Positions 1 to 7,196 of a stretch of DNA of 64,000 bases are shown here, in pieces; positions within the stretch are counted from its first letter, which is position 1, and every line of letters begins with the position of its first letter. The notes under the pieces are model-generated. The model worked only from the letters and a program-made list of their open reading frames with translations, ran no database searches and was not told the DNA's origin. Position numbers and translations under genes: made by a program. This DNA comes from Planctomycetota bacterium (lineage in GTDB: Bacteria > Planctomycetota > Phycisphaerae > Phycisphaerales > Zrk34): positions 1 through 64,000 of the forward strand of contig WGMD01000007.1 of the NCBI GenBank assembly GCA_016125255.1. The letters are read 5' to 3'.

Positions 1-126
1 CACACCCCCTGACCCCCTTCCTCTTTCCCCCTCCCCCAACCCCCCTCCCCCTTCCCCCACCCCGATCCCCAACCCCCGATCCCCGATCCCCGACCCCCGA
101 TCCCCGATCCCCGATCCCCGACCCCC
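1..126. repeat. C-rich low-complexity tract with CCCCGAT tandem repeats
   Basis: The first 60 bases are runs of C separated by one or two other bases. From about 61 to 126 the sequence becomes a degenerate tandem array of a seven-base unit (CCCCGAT, with variants CCCCGAC and CCCCAAC), about nine units long. The minus strand therefore carries many G4-G5 runs spaced by three bases, a classical G-quadruplex pattern. No coding sequence is supported here. Confidence 0.8.
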
Positions 127-191
127 AAATCACACCCACTCGTCAACGCGCCCCATCGCTCCGCAGCTCATAAATCCCACCCCCCGCCAAC

Positions 192-229
192 CCTGCGGTG
201 CGCATCGGCGCGCCGGTGCGCACCGCAGG
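192..229. repeat. 38-bp near-perfect palindrome
   Basis: Arms CCTGCGGTGCGC (192-203) and GCGCACCGCAGG (218-229) are exact reverse complements. The 14 bases between them are also self-complementary except for one pair, centred on GGCGCGCC. The structure could be a strong terminator stem, a binding site or the end of a mobile element. The flanking stretch 127-614 is C-rich and contains no gene that can be supported; its open frames are proline/arginine-rich and look like composition artefacts. Confidence 0.65.
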
Positions 230-614
230 AACAATACACCCCTCGCCCAAGCCCCTTCACGCCCTCAAAAACGCCCCTCGAATTTCGCTTCGCCACCCCC
301 GTGCGCGCTTTTGCCACCCCCATGCGCCTTTCGCGACACCCCCATACGAATCGCCGCGAAATATCCGGCTCGTCCTTCCCACTTTCGCGTCACCCCGCCC
401 CCTGTCCCCAACTCCCCACGCCGCATTCGCCGCCCCCGACCCCGACCCCAAAGGAGTCGGCTATATCACCGACCCGTCCCGGGTCGCTCGGGGCATTATT
501 GGGCGCGCATGACGAAAAGTGGCCGTATATCTCTTGCGCCCCTTGCGCCATGAATCTTCGCCGACCATCGAGTAACATCATGCCAACCGCATGGCTATTC
601 CTGGAGGGTACTAA

Positions 615-3221
615 ATGTCCAGTGTGTACAAACGGCAAGGTGAACGGATCAAAGAAATGTTACTTCAAGCGAAGGGGGGTGAGAAGGAGTTTGAGTACAC
701 TAAATTTCGAGAACGCTTCGGCTTGGCACAGCGGAACAACCGCGAACTGAATAAGATTCGAAGATATCTCGCAAAGGAATGCGACGTACTTGTCTATCCG
801 AAGGTCGGCGGCAAGCGCAAAAGGGGGACGACCTTCGATTGGAGCCAGTATCGAGATACGAGCACCAAGATTGTCTGTCGGCTCCGCGGATCTGGAACCA
901 CGTCGCCTTCATCATCAAGCAAAACACCCACAATTCAAGCTGCGTCGGATGTCTGGATCACCGATTACAACCATATGCAAATTGAGGCGGCAGAAGGGAG
1001 AAACCCCTCCTCGCTGCATGACTACCAAAAGCAGGCGGTTCAGAAGCTGAGTGAGAAAATGATCTCGGGCTTTTCGGGTATCCTGGTTCTACCGACCGGG
1101 GGCGGAAAGACGCGAACCGCTGTGCATTGGCTCCTCAAGGACGTAGTCGACAACAATGGCAAGGTGCTCTGGCTCGCACATCGCCACGAATTGATTGAGC
1201 AAGCAGCAACTGCGTTCTGTAATGCAGCGTATCGGGGTGATAATCTCCCAAACCGACCCGCTTTCAATTGCAGGAAGGTCTCCGGCAGTCACGCGCGGCC
1301 GTATGATCTGCAAAAAAACGATGACGTGGTCATCGCTAGCGTTTTTAGTCTCGGCCGTTCACACGGGCTCAAATGGCTGCGCGAACACTGGCTCGATGAC
1401 AAACGTCCCGTTTGCATGGTGATCGACGAGGCCCATCACGCGCCGGCAAAAACATACAGGACTGTGATCGACGCTGTGAAGGGAGCATCGCCAAACGTGC
1501 GCACTCTCGGCCTGACCGCAACGCCGTGGCGCACATCGCCGCGTGAACAGGGTCTCCTCAAGCGGATGTTCCCGGGAGACATCGTGCATAGCGTCGATCT
1601 TCGAGAACTGATCAACAGAAAATTCCTCGCCAAACCATGCATCGAAGACGTGCTGACCCACGCTGCCATGGAGCTGAGCGACAAGGATGTAGACAAGCTG
1701 ATACGACGTGGTGGTGACATCAGCGCGCTCGGTGAGCAAATTGCCAAGAATCTTGGCACGAATGCCGCACGCAATAAGGCGATCGTGGACCGCTACGTCC
1801 AGAAACGTCGTGATTACGGTCGGACGATTATCTTTGCTATCAACGTGGACAACGCCATCGCACTGCAACGGCTGCTCAGGCAACGAGGCGTTAGAGCGGA
1901 CTATGTGGTTGCGGATGTCCGCGACGCTACTCACCGGGTGCGTATTGATACGGAGAGGAATCGCAAAGTCGTCAGCAGCTTCAAGAAAGGTGAACTGGAT
2001 GTTTTGGTCAACGTGAACATTTTGACCGAAGGTTTCGACGATCCGTCGGTCAAATCGGTTTTTCTGGCGCGTCCGACGATGTCTTCCATCCTGATGATGC
2101 AAATGGTGGGCCGTGCTCTGCGCGGGCCTCGCGTGGGTGGGACCGAGACGGCGAACATCGTCAGTTTTATCGACAACTGGTCGCAACGAATCCACTGGAC
2201 AAGCCCGAAACAACTGATTGCCATCGAAGAAGCGCAATTCGCGATTTCGAGTACAGATCGTCGTGCCTCTGTCCGAAAGCTGGTGCTGATCAAGCTGATC
2301 GAAGACTACGCCGTACTATTGAACAGTCAGGTTGTCGTGCAGGACGCCTTTGGCGATCTACCGTTTTTCCGACGAATACCCGTCGGTGTGTTCACCGTGT
2401 CGATGTTGGACGATTCGTCCAGCGTGACGTCTGAATCGGATGATCCTGGCCATCCTACGGACGATCTTGTCGACCTAGCGGATGACGTCCTCGTTTTCCA
2501 GGAGACACTGCCGGCCTTCGAGCGGATGTTGAAAGAGATTGAGCCGGAATCCATTCCATCTGTGGACACCGCACACTTTGATCGATACGTCACGCGCACA
2601 ATGGATCAATATTTTTCTGACGTCGCTGGGCTGCGCGTGGCGCCTCGTGAATCAGAACTCCGTGTACTCCTTGGGAATGCGGCGCAGCGGCGTGAATGGC
2701 CGCAGATGCAAATGATGGATGGGCGAGACAATTTTGACCCGGCCTCGCTTGCCAAAGAGATATGCCGCCTCGATTTAGGACCTCGCGCGTTAGCCGCGAT
2801 CATCGAGGAAAGATGGAATAAGGAGGATCACTGGAAACTGCTATATCCGCGCTATGACGATTTCTATCGCCAAGTGAATGAGATGATCATGGTTGAAGCC
2901 AAGCCGCCTTCCGTCAGTCCGTCATTCGAACCGAGGGTTATTCATGCAAAGAAGCAGGCAGAAGATTGCTCGATGAGCGAGTTGTACGATCAGGACAAGG
3001 CAACTTGGCGCAAAATACGCAATGCGGTGTATGAGAAGCATCGCGTTCCCCGCACCCGCGAATATAAGTGCGCACTCACAGGGTGGCAAAGCGCACGCAC
3101 GACCGAGTTCGAGATCGATCACATTCACCCCCGGGCCGCGGGTGGAAAAACCGTCGCGGACAATCTTCGACTCGTTCGACGGCGGGAAAACGCCCGGAAA
3201 GGCGATCGCATTGAATATTGA
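615..3221 (+). CDS. SF2 DEAH-box helicase fused to C-terminal HNH nuclease
   Basis: A restriction-type superfamily 2 ATPase joined to an HNH nuclease. Visible motifs are a helical N-terminal segment (about 30-75), Walker A PTGGGKT (160-166), DEAH (271-274), TATPW (301-305), TEGFDDP (471-477) and QMVGRALRG (496-504). About 300 unrecognised residues follow, then an HNH-like end with C819, EIDHIHP (833-839) and a DNLRLV...N...K tail. The ATG has GGAGGG about 8 bases upstream. No methyltransferase or specificity gene lies beside it, so a classical restriction-modification system is unlikely. A stand-alone nucleic-acid-degrading defence protein is inferred. Base composition is visibly less GC-rich than the neighbours, and a transposase gene lies just downstream, both fitting acquisition by transfer. 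The domain calls are firm; the biological role is not. Confidence 0.85.
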   Translation: MSSVYKRQGERIKEMLLQAKGGEKEFEYTKFRERFGLAQRNNRELNKIRRYLAKECDVLVYPKVGGKRKRGTTFDWSQYRDTSTKIVCRLRGSGTTSPSSSSKTPTIQAASDVWITDYNHMQIEAAEGRNPSSLHDYQKQAVQKLSEKMISGFSGILVLPTGGGKTRTAVHWLLKDVVDNNGKVLWLAHRHELIEQAATAFCNAAYRGDNLPNRPAFNCRKVSGSHARPYDLQKNDDVVIASVFSLGRSHGLKWLREHWLDDKRPVCMVIDEAHHAPAKTYRTVIDAVKGASPNVRTLGLTATPWRTSPREQGLLKRMFPGDIVHSVDLRELINRKFLAKPCIEDVLTHAAMELSDKDVDKLIRRGGDISALGEQIAKNLGTNAARNKAIVDRYVQKRRDYGRTIIFAINVDNAIALQRLLRQRGVRADYVVADVRDATHRVRIDTERNRKVVSSFKKGELDVLVNVNILTEGFDDPSVKSVFLARPTMSSILMMQMVGRALRGPRVGGTETANIVSFIDNWSQRIHWTSPKQLIAIEEAQFAISSTDRRASVRKLVLIKLIEDYAVLLNSQVVVQDAFGDLPFFRRIPVGVFTVSMLDDSSSVTSESDDPGHPTDDLVDLADDVLVFQETLPAFERMLKEIEPESIPSVDTAHFDRYVTRTMDQYFSDVAGLRVAPRESELRVLLGNAAQRREWPQMQMMDGRDNFDPASLAKEICRLDLGPRALAAIIEERWNKEDHWKLLYPRYDDFYRQVNEMIMVEAKPPSVSPSFEPRVIHAKKQAEDCSMSELYDQDKATWRKIRNAVYEKHRVPRTREYKCALTGWQSARTTEFEIDHIHPRAAGGKTVADNLRLVRRRENARKGDRIEY

Positions 3222-3410
3222 GAAAAATATGTCGCGGTAGGATGAGTCAAGCGCAGCGGACCCGTCGTGCTTTGCGAGTTCATGTTCAATCTCGCGGCTG
3301 CGTGATTGCGTGTGGGCGGGTTGTTCGTTCGGAAAGTGTTGCGTTCATCCGCGGGCGATTGTGATGCGGGGCGGGGTTGGCACGGGCATGTTCGTCGGGA
3401 GCGTTGGGGT

Positions 3411-3431
3411 CCCACGCTTGGAAAGCGTGGG
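3411..3431. repeat. REP-like palindrome, copy 1
   Basis: CCCACGCTT-GGA-AAGCGTGGG, a perfect 9-bp stem with a 3-base loop, followed by CTTC. It lies 20 bases beyond the stop codon of the reverse-strand transposase-like gene and could also serve as its terminator. Nothing else is seen between 3222 and 3450. Confidence 0.85.
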
Positions 3432-3450
3432 CTTCGGGGGGGGGTGATTG

Positions 3451-4038
3451 TCAGGCGTCGCGGAAGGACCAGACGGCGGCGCCTTGTTGGGCGTGGTTGA
3501 GGATGTATTGGTAGACGCGGAGTTGGTGGGCGCGGTCGGCGATGGGTTTGACTTTGCCGCGGCGGGCCCAGATGCCGCCGGGGGCGGCGAGGCGGGCGGC
3601 GGCGAGGGATTTGGCGGATTCTTTTTTGGCGATGCCCAGGTAGTGGCGGGCGGGGTCGTCGAGGGAGGAGGTTCTGGTCCCACGCTTGGAAAGCGTGGGC
3701 TTCTGACGGAGGGTAGCGGGGAGGCGGACGAGGACGTGGAGGTGTTCGGCGGAGATGGCGAGGGCGAGGACCTGGAGATGGTGGATATCGACCATGGCGA
3801 GGCGAACGGCTAGGGCGGCGGCGCGGCGGGCGGCGGGGGACAGATGCACCGGGGGGCGGGTCATGTGTTTTTGGGTGTGATCGAGGAGGCCGTCGTATCG
3901 ACCGGGGGGCGGGGGATTTTTGTAATCGCCTTCGATGTGCTCGCGGTGATCGCGTGTGCGGAACCCGCGCTCGTCGCCGGGGGGCCAGGTGCCGAAGGTG
4001 TTGGCCATGAGGTGGAACCAGTCGTTCCATGCGGGCAT
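3451..4038 (-). CDS. Y1 (IS200/RAYT-like) single-domain transposase
   Basis: 195 residues. The start ATG is chosen because GGAGGC lies just upstream on the coding strand and the protein begins with a recognisable WF-L-ANTFGTW-PGDERGF block. The HUH metal-binding motif appears as HLH (99-101) and a candidate nucleophile is Y176 or Y178 in RVYQYIL. WARRGKVKPI-DRAHQLRVYQYIL is typical of REP-associated tyrosine transposases, which move or maintain short palindromes. Palindromes lie at both ends of the gene. One more sits inside it in frame, adding about a dozen residues around KPTLSKRG (113-120), just after the HUH motif. Whether the enzyme is still active with this insertion is uncertain. No paired terminal repeats of a complete insertion sequence were found. 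Confidence 0.75.
   Translation of the reverse strand: MPAWNDWFHLMANTFGTWPPGDERGFRTRDHREHIEGDYKNPPPPGRYDGLLDHTQKHMTRPPVHLSPAARRAAALAVRLAMVDIHHLQVLALAISAEHLHVLVRLPATLRQKPTLSKRGTRTSSLDDPARHYLGIAKKESAKSLAAARLAAPGGIWARRGKVKPIADRAHQLRVYQYILNHAQQGAAVWSFRDA
3679..3699. repeat. REP-like palindrome, copy 2, inside the transposase gene
   Basis: CCCACGCTT-GGA-AAGCGTGGG with the same GGTC/CTTCTG flanks as copy 3. It lies within the reverse-strand transposase-like gene without breaking its frame, and encodes KPTLSKRG there. Confidence 0.85.
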
Positions 4039-4059
4039 GGGGGGGGCCTCCGAAAGGGT

Positions 4060-4080
4060 CCCACGCTTGGAAAGCGTGGG
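4060..4080. repeat. REP-like palindrome, copy 3
   Basis: CCCACGCTT-GGA-AAGCGTGGG, about 20 bases upstream of the transposase start. With the next copy it forms a head-to-head pair around the short palindrome TGCATATGCA, the arrangement of a bacterial interspersed mosaic element. Confidence 0.85.
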
Positions 4081-4110
4081 CTTCTGCATATGCAGCACTT
4101 CCTTATGAAG

Positions 4111-4131
4111 CCCACGCTTTTTAAGCGTGGG
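4111..4131. repeat. REP-like palindrome, copy 4 (inverted)
   Basis: CCCACGCTT-TTT-AAGCGTGGG preceded by GAAG, so its flank is inverted relative to copy 3. The stem is conserved while the loop changes from GGA to TTT, which suggests that the stem is what is maintained. Confidence 0.85.
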
Positions 4132-4196
4132 GGGTTCATCGTTCATCCCTCGGCGCCGGGGGATTGGTCGAGGGCGTCGCGGGCGGCGTCGGCGAG

Positions 4197-4649
4197 TTAT
4201 TCGAGTTGTTCGAGGAAGCGGGCGCGCTGGGACATGGGGATGACGGAGAGGATCTGGGACTGAAGATCGACGGCGATTTTGCGGGCCTGGGTGTAGGCGG
4301 CGAGGCCTTTGGGTTTGAGGGAGACTTGTTTGGCGCGTCGGTCGGAGGCGTGGGCTTTGCGTTCGATGAGGCCGGCGGACTCCATGCGGTTGAGCACGCT
4401 GGTGACGGTGTTGGGGTCGGAGGCCATCAGGTCGGCGAGTCGGCGCTGGGTGAGGGATTCTGAGGCGCGTTCGTGGAGCCAGCGGAGGACGGTGAACTGG
4501 TCGGGGGTCAGGTTCAGGGGGGCGAGTCGGCGTCGGAAGGCCTGATTCAAGCTGTACCAGGCCCGGCGGAGCTGCGGGGGGAGGCGTCGCTGGGAGGGGT
4601 CGTCGATGGGCGGCTCGTTGAAGTCGATGTGCGATGATGCTGCGGGCAT
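4197..4649 (-). CDS. MarR family transcriptional regulator
   Basis: 150 residues from the chosen ATG. An in-frame TTG at 4691 would add 14 residues but has no better ribosome site. The winged-helix core runs from about 48 to 115: LTPDQFTVLRWL, then SLTQRRLADLMASDPNTVTSVLNRMESAGLIER, and the wing HASDRRAKQVSLK with the family D-R-R signature (103-105). Members bind DNA as dimers and usually repress a divergent gene, releasing it when a phenolic or other small ligand binds. It is divergent from the long operon starting at 4744, and the 94-base gap contains that operon's promoter, so control of the operon is a reasonable inference. A phenolic effector would fit the aromatic genes downstream. Confidence 0.9.
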   Translation of the reverse strand: MPAASSHIDFNEPPIDDPSQRRLPPQLRRAWYSLNQAFRRRLAPLNLTPDQFTVLRWLHERASESLTQRRLADLMASDPNTVTSVLNRMESAGLIERKAHASDRRAKQVSLKPKGLAAYTQARKIAVDLQSQILSVIPMSQRARFLEQLE

Positions 4650-4659
4650 GGGAAGGCGC

Positions 4660-4688
4660 TTGCCTCGATTTATACGTACAGGTAGAAT
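4660..4688 (+). promoter_or_regulatory. Sigma70-like promoter of the PQQ/symporter operon
   Basis: TTGCCT (4660-4665), a 17-base spacer and TAGAAT (4683-4688), placing transcription start near 4695, about 50 bases before the lipoprotein start codon. It sits in the divergent gap beside the MarR gene; TATACGTA inside the spacer could be part of an operator. Confidence 0.6.
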
Positions 4689-4743
4689 CAACCCCGCCGG
4701 TCACGTGCCGGACACTTTCTCTTTATAAGCTAAAGGCGTTGCG

Positions 4744-7146
4744 ATGAAAAATCTCCTCTGGACCCTCGTGCTGGGCGCGGCCGCATTGAGCGGGTGCGCA
4801 TCGCAATCCACTTCCACCCAATCGACCGCCGCCGCGCCGGCGAAGTCGGACGCCAAACCGACGGCGAGCGCGCCGACGAAAGCGCCGATGGCGAAGCGCG
4901 CCCCGGTCGTGGGGTGGCTCAACTGGCGGGGTCCGCAGCAGAACGGGACATCGCTGGAGACGAATCTGCCGGACAAGTGGGAGGTCGGGGACAAGACGAC
5001 GTTGTGGACGCTGGACCTTTGCGGGCGCGGGACGCCGGTGGTGACGGGCGGTCGGGTTTACGCATGGGGCTACCGGGGCGAGCGGGAGAATTTGCAGGAA
5101 GTGCTCGCGTGTCTGGATGAGCAGACGGGCAGGACGATCTGGGAGAAGACGTTCACGGACTATCTGAGCGATGTGGTGTACGACCGGTACGCGATCGGCG
5201 CGCCGACGATCGACGCGGAGACGGGGAACATATATCTGCTGACGACGCCCGGCGACTTGATCTGTTTCACGCCGGACGGGAAGCAGATTTGGGAACGGGC
5301 GATGATGGAGGACTTCGGGCGGCTGACGTTCCCCAACGGTCGCACGGGCGCGCCGGCGATCGATGGGAATCTCGTCATTGTCAATACGATCTCGACGAAC
5401 TGGGGCGGGGAAGGTCCGCCGCGGAATCGGTTTTATGCGTTTGACAAGACGACGGGCGAGCCGGTGTGGTCGAGCACGCCGGGCGTGGGTCCGCCGTTTT
5501 TGAAGGACAGCTCGTTCTCGACGCCGATCTTTGCGTATGACCCGGACGGCCGGCGTGTGTTTTACGCGGGGATCGGATCGGGGGCGCTGGTGTGCATCAA
5601 TGCGAAGACGGGCGATCCGTTGTGGCGGTACCAGGTCGCCATCGGCGGGGTGAATTCGTCGCCGGTGCTGTATGGCGACAAGGTCATCGAGATCCACGGC
5701 GTGCAGAACATCGACTCGACGGAAACGGGGCGGCTGTTCTGCGTCGACCCGCACGCCAAGGCAAGCAAGACGGACGCGGGGGCGCCGACGATGGGCAAAG
5801 ACGCGCAGGTGTGGCAGGCGAGCTTGAGCATGTTCACCAGCTCGCCGGTCATCGTGGGCAATCGGGTGTATCAGCTTACGGACACGGGCGAGCTGGCGTG
5901 CGTCGATGCGGACAATGGGAAGATTTTGTGGAAGAAAAAGCTGGCGCCGGATCAGATTCACGCTTCGCCCTTGTGGGCGGACGGGAAGCTGTACGTGCCG
6001 ATGAACAACGGGACGTTTTACATTCTGCGTCCGAGCGATGAGGGCGTCGAGGTGCTGAGCAAGACGCAGCTTGATGGCTTCTGCCTCGGTTCGCCGGCGG
6101 TTTGGAACGGGAAGATTTACGTGTTCACGACGAAGCATCTGTACTGCTTTGGGGCCAAGGACAACAAGGCGCATCTGCCGCCGGCGGTGGCGGCGACGCC
6201 CGAGCCGAAGGCGGGTCCGATCACGCAGCTTCAGGCGATGCCGTCGGAGGTGGTGCTCAAGCCGGGCGGGTCGCAGAAGTTCACGGTGCACGCGCTGGAC
6301 GCCAAGGGTTATTCGGCGGGCGAAGTGAGCAAGTTGTCATGGGAGAAGTTCATCCCGCCGACGGCGAAGGTCAAGGCGGAGATGGATGCGATGTTCAACG
6401 CCAAGGGCGAACTGGCAGCGACGGCGAACGCCAAGGAGTCGGCGGGTGCTTATCGCGCGACGGCGCTGGAGCTGCCGGGAGCGCCGGCGGACGCGACGAA
6501 GAAGGTGCAGGGCACGATCCGCGGGCGCGTGCTGGAAGGGCTGCCCATCAAGGAGGACTTTGAGAGCTTCGACCTGACGGAGGATCATCCGACGGACAAG
6601 GTCAAGTTCGCCTACCCGCCGCTGGATTGGATCGGGGCGCGGTTCAAGTGGGACATCCGCGAGAAGGACGGGTCCAAGGTCTTCGCCAAGACGCTCGACA
6701 ATCTGATTCTTCAGCGGGCGACGACGTTCATCGGCCCCAGCGACCTGTCGGACTACACGATGCAGGCGGACCTGATGACCGACGGCAATCGGCGCGTCGC
6801 CAGCGATGTGGGGCTGATCAATCAGCGCTACATGATCACGCTCAAGGGCAGCCACGGCATCATCGAAGTGACGAGCAACTATGAGCGGCTGATGGTGACC
6901 AAGCCGTTCGATATGAAGCCAGGCACGTGGTACACGCTCAAGACGCGCGTGGATGCGAACAAGGACGGGAGCGGCGTGGTGAAGGCCAAGGCGTGGCCGC
7001 GCGGCTCCGATGAACCGGCGGAGTGGACCATCGAAGTGCCGGTCGAGCATGCCCATACGCACGGCTCGCCGGGGCTTTTCGGCTTCGCGCTGCAGAACAA
7101 GTTCAGCGTGTACGTGGACAATATTTCGATCACGGCGAACAAGTGA
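4744..7146 (+). CDS. PQQ-like beta-propeller lipoprotein
   Basis: 800 residues. An N-terminal lipoprotein signal ends in the lipobox LSGC (15-18), so the protein should be anchored in the envelope. Residues ~55-470 carry repeated blades with the pattern A-D-A-x-T-G-x-x-W found in PQQ-type quinoprotein propellers (for example NAKTGDPLWRY and DADNGKILWKK). The last third, from about 480, is a beta-rich accessory region of jelly-roll appearance, partly lectin-like. Quinoprotein dehydrogenase residues cannot be confirmed, and many planctomycete proteins with this repeat have no known cofactor. It leads an operon with a second propeller protein and a transporter, which suggests handling of an extracellular substrate. 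Confidence 0.8.
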   Translation: MKNLLWTLVLGAAALSGCASQSTSTQSTAAAPAKSDAKPTASAPTKAPMAKRAPVVGWLNWRGPQQNGTSLETNLPDKWEVGDKTTLWTLDLCGRGTPVVTGGRVYAWGYRGERENLQEVLACLDEQTGRTIWEKTFTDYLSDVVYDRYAIGAPTIDAETGNIYLLTTPGDLICFTPDGKQIWERAMMEDFGRLTFPNGRTGAPAIDGNLVIVNTISTNWGGEGPPRNRFYAFDKTTGEPVWSSTPGVGPPFLKDSSFSTPIFAYDPDGRRVFYAGIGSGALVCINAKTGDPLWRYQVAIGGVNSSPVLYGDKVIEIHGVQNIDSTETGRLFCVDPHAKASKTDAGAPTMGKDAQVWQASLSMFTSSPVIVGNRVYQLTDTGELACVDADNGKILWKKKLAPDQIHASPLWADGKLYVPMNNGTFYILRPSDEGVEVLSKTQLDGFCLGSPAVWNGKIYVFTTKHLYCFGAKDNKAHLPPAVAATPEPKAGPITQLQAMPSEVVLKPGGSQKFTVHALDAKGYSAGEVSKLSWEKFIPPTAKVKAEMDAMFNAKGELAATANAKESAGAYRATALELPGAPADATKKVQGTIRGRVLEGLPIKEDFESFDLTEDHPTDKVKFAYPPLDWIGARFKWDIREKDGSKVFAKTLDNLILQRATTFIGPSDLSDYTMQADLMTDGNRRVASDVGLINQRYMITLKGSHGIIEVTSNYERLMVTKPFDMKPGTWYTLKTRVDANKDGSGVVKAKAWPRGSDEPAEWTIEVPVEHAHTHGSPGLFGFALQNKFSVYVDNISITANK

Positions 7147-7152
7147 GACGCA

Positions 7153-7166
7153 GGCCGCGAGCGGCC
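7153..7166. repeat. Short intergenic hairpin
   Basis: GGCCGC-GA-GCGGCC in the 50-base gap between the two propeller genes. There is no T-tract after it, so mRNA processing or partial attenuation is as likely as termination. Confidence 0.4.
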
Positions 7167-7196
7167 TCGCCAAACGACAAGCAAAGAGAGCCCATC

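Noticed and set aside
61-126. Possible CRISPR array
   Set aside because: Units are seven bases with no unique spacers; this is a simple tandem repeat.
198-750. Short open frames before the helicase gene
   Set aside because: Pro/Arg/Ser-rich peptides from C-rich sequence, without ribosome sites or homology that can be recognised.
615-3221. Type III restriction-modification system
   Set aside because: The helicase resembles Res subunits, but no Mod methyltransferase gene is adjacent and the nuclease domain is HNH rather than PD-(D/E)XK.
3411-4131. REP palindromes as CRISPR repeats
   Set aside because: Spacing is irregular (about 250, 360 and 30 bases), one copy is inverted and one is inside a gene.
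4039-4704. N-terminal extension of the transposase frame up to 4704
   Set aside because: The added residues are translated REP and antisense MarR sequence; a good ribosome site marks the ATG at 4038.
4723-6291. Long reverse frame over the first propeller gene
   Set aside because: Arg/His/Pro-rich with no domain, antisense to a lipoprotein gene with a proper signal and repeats.
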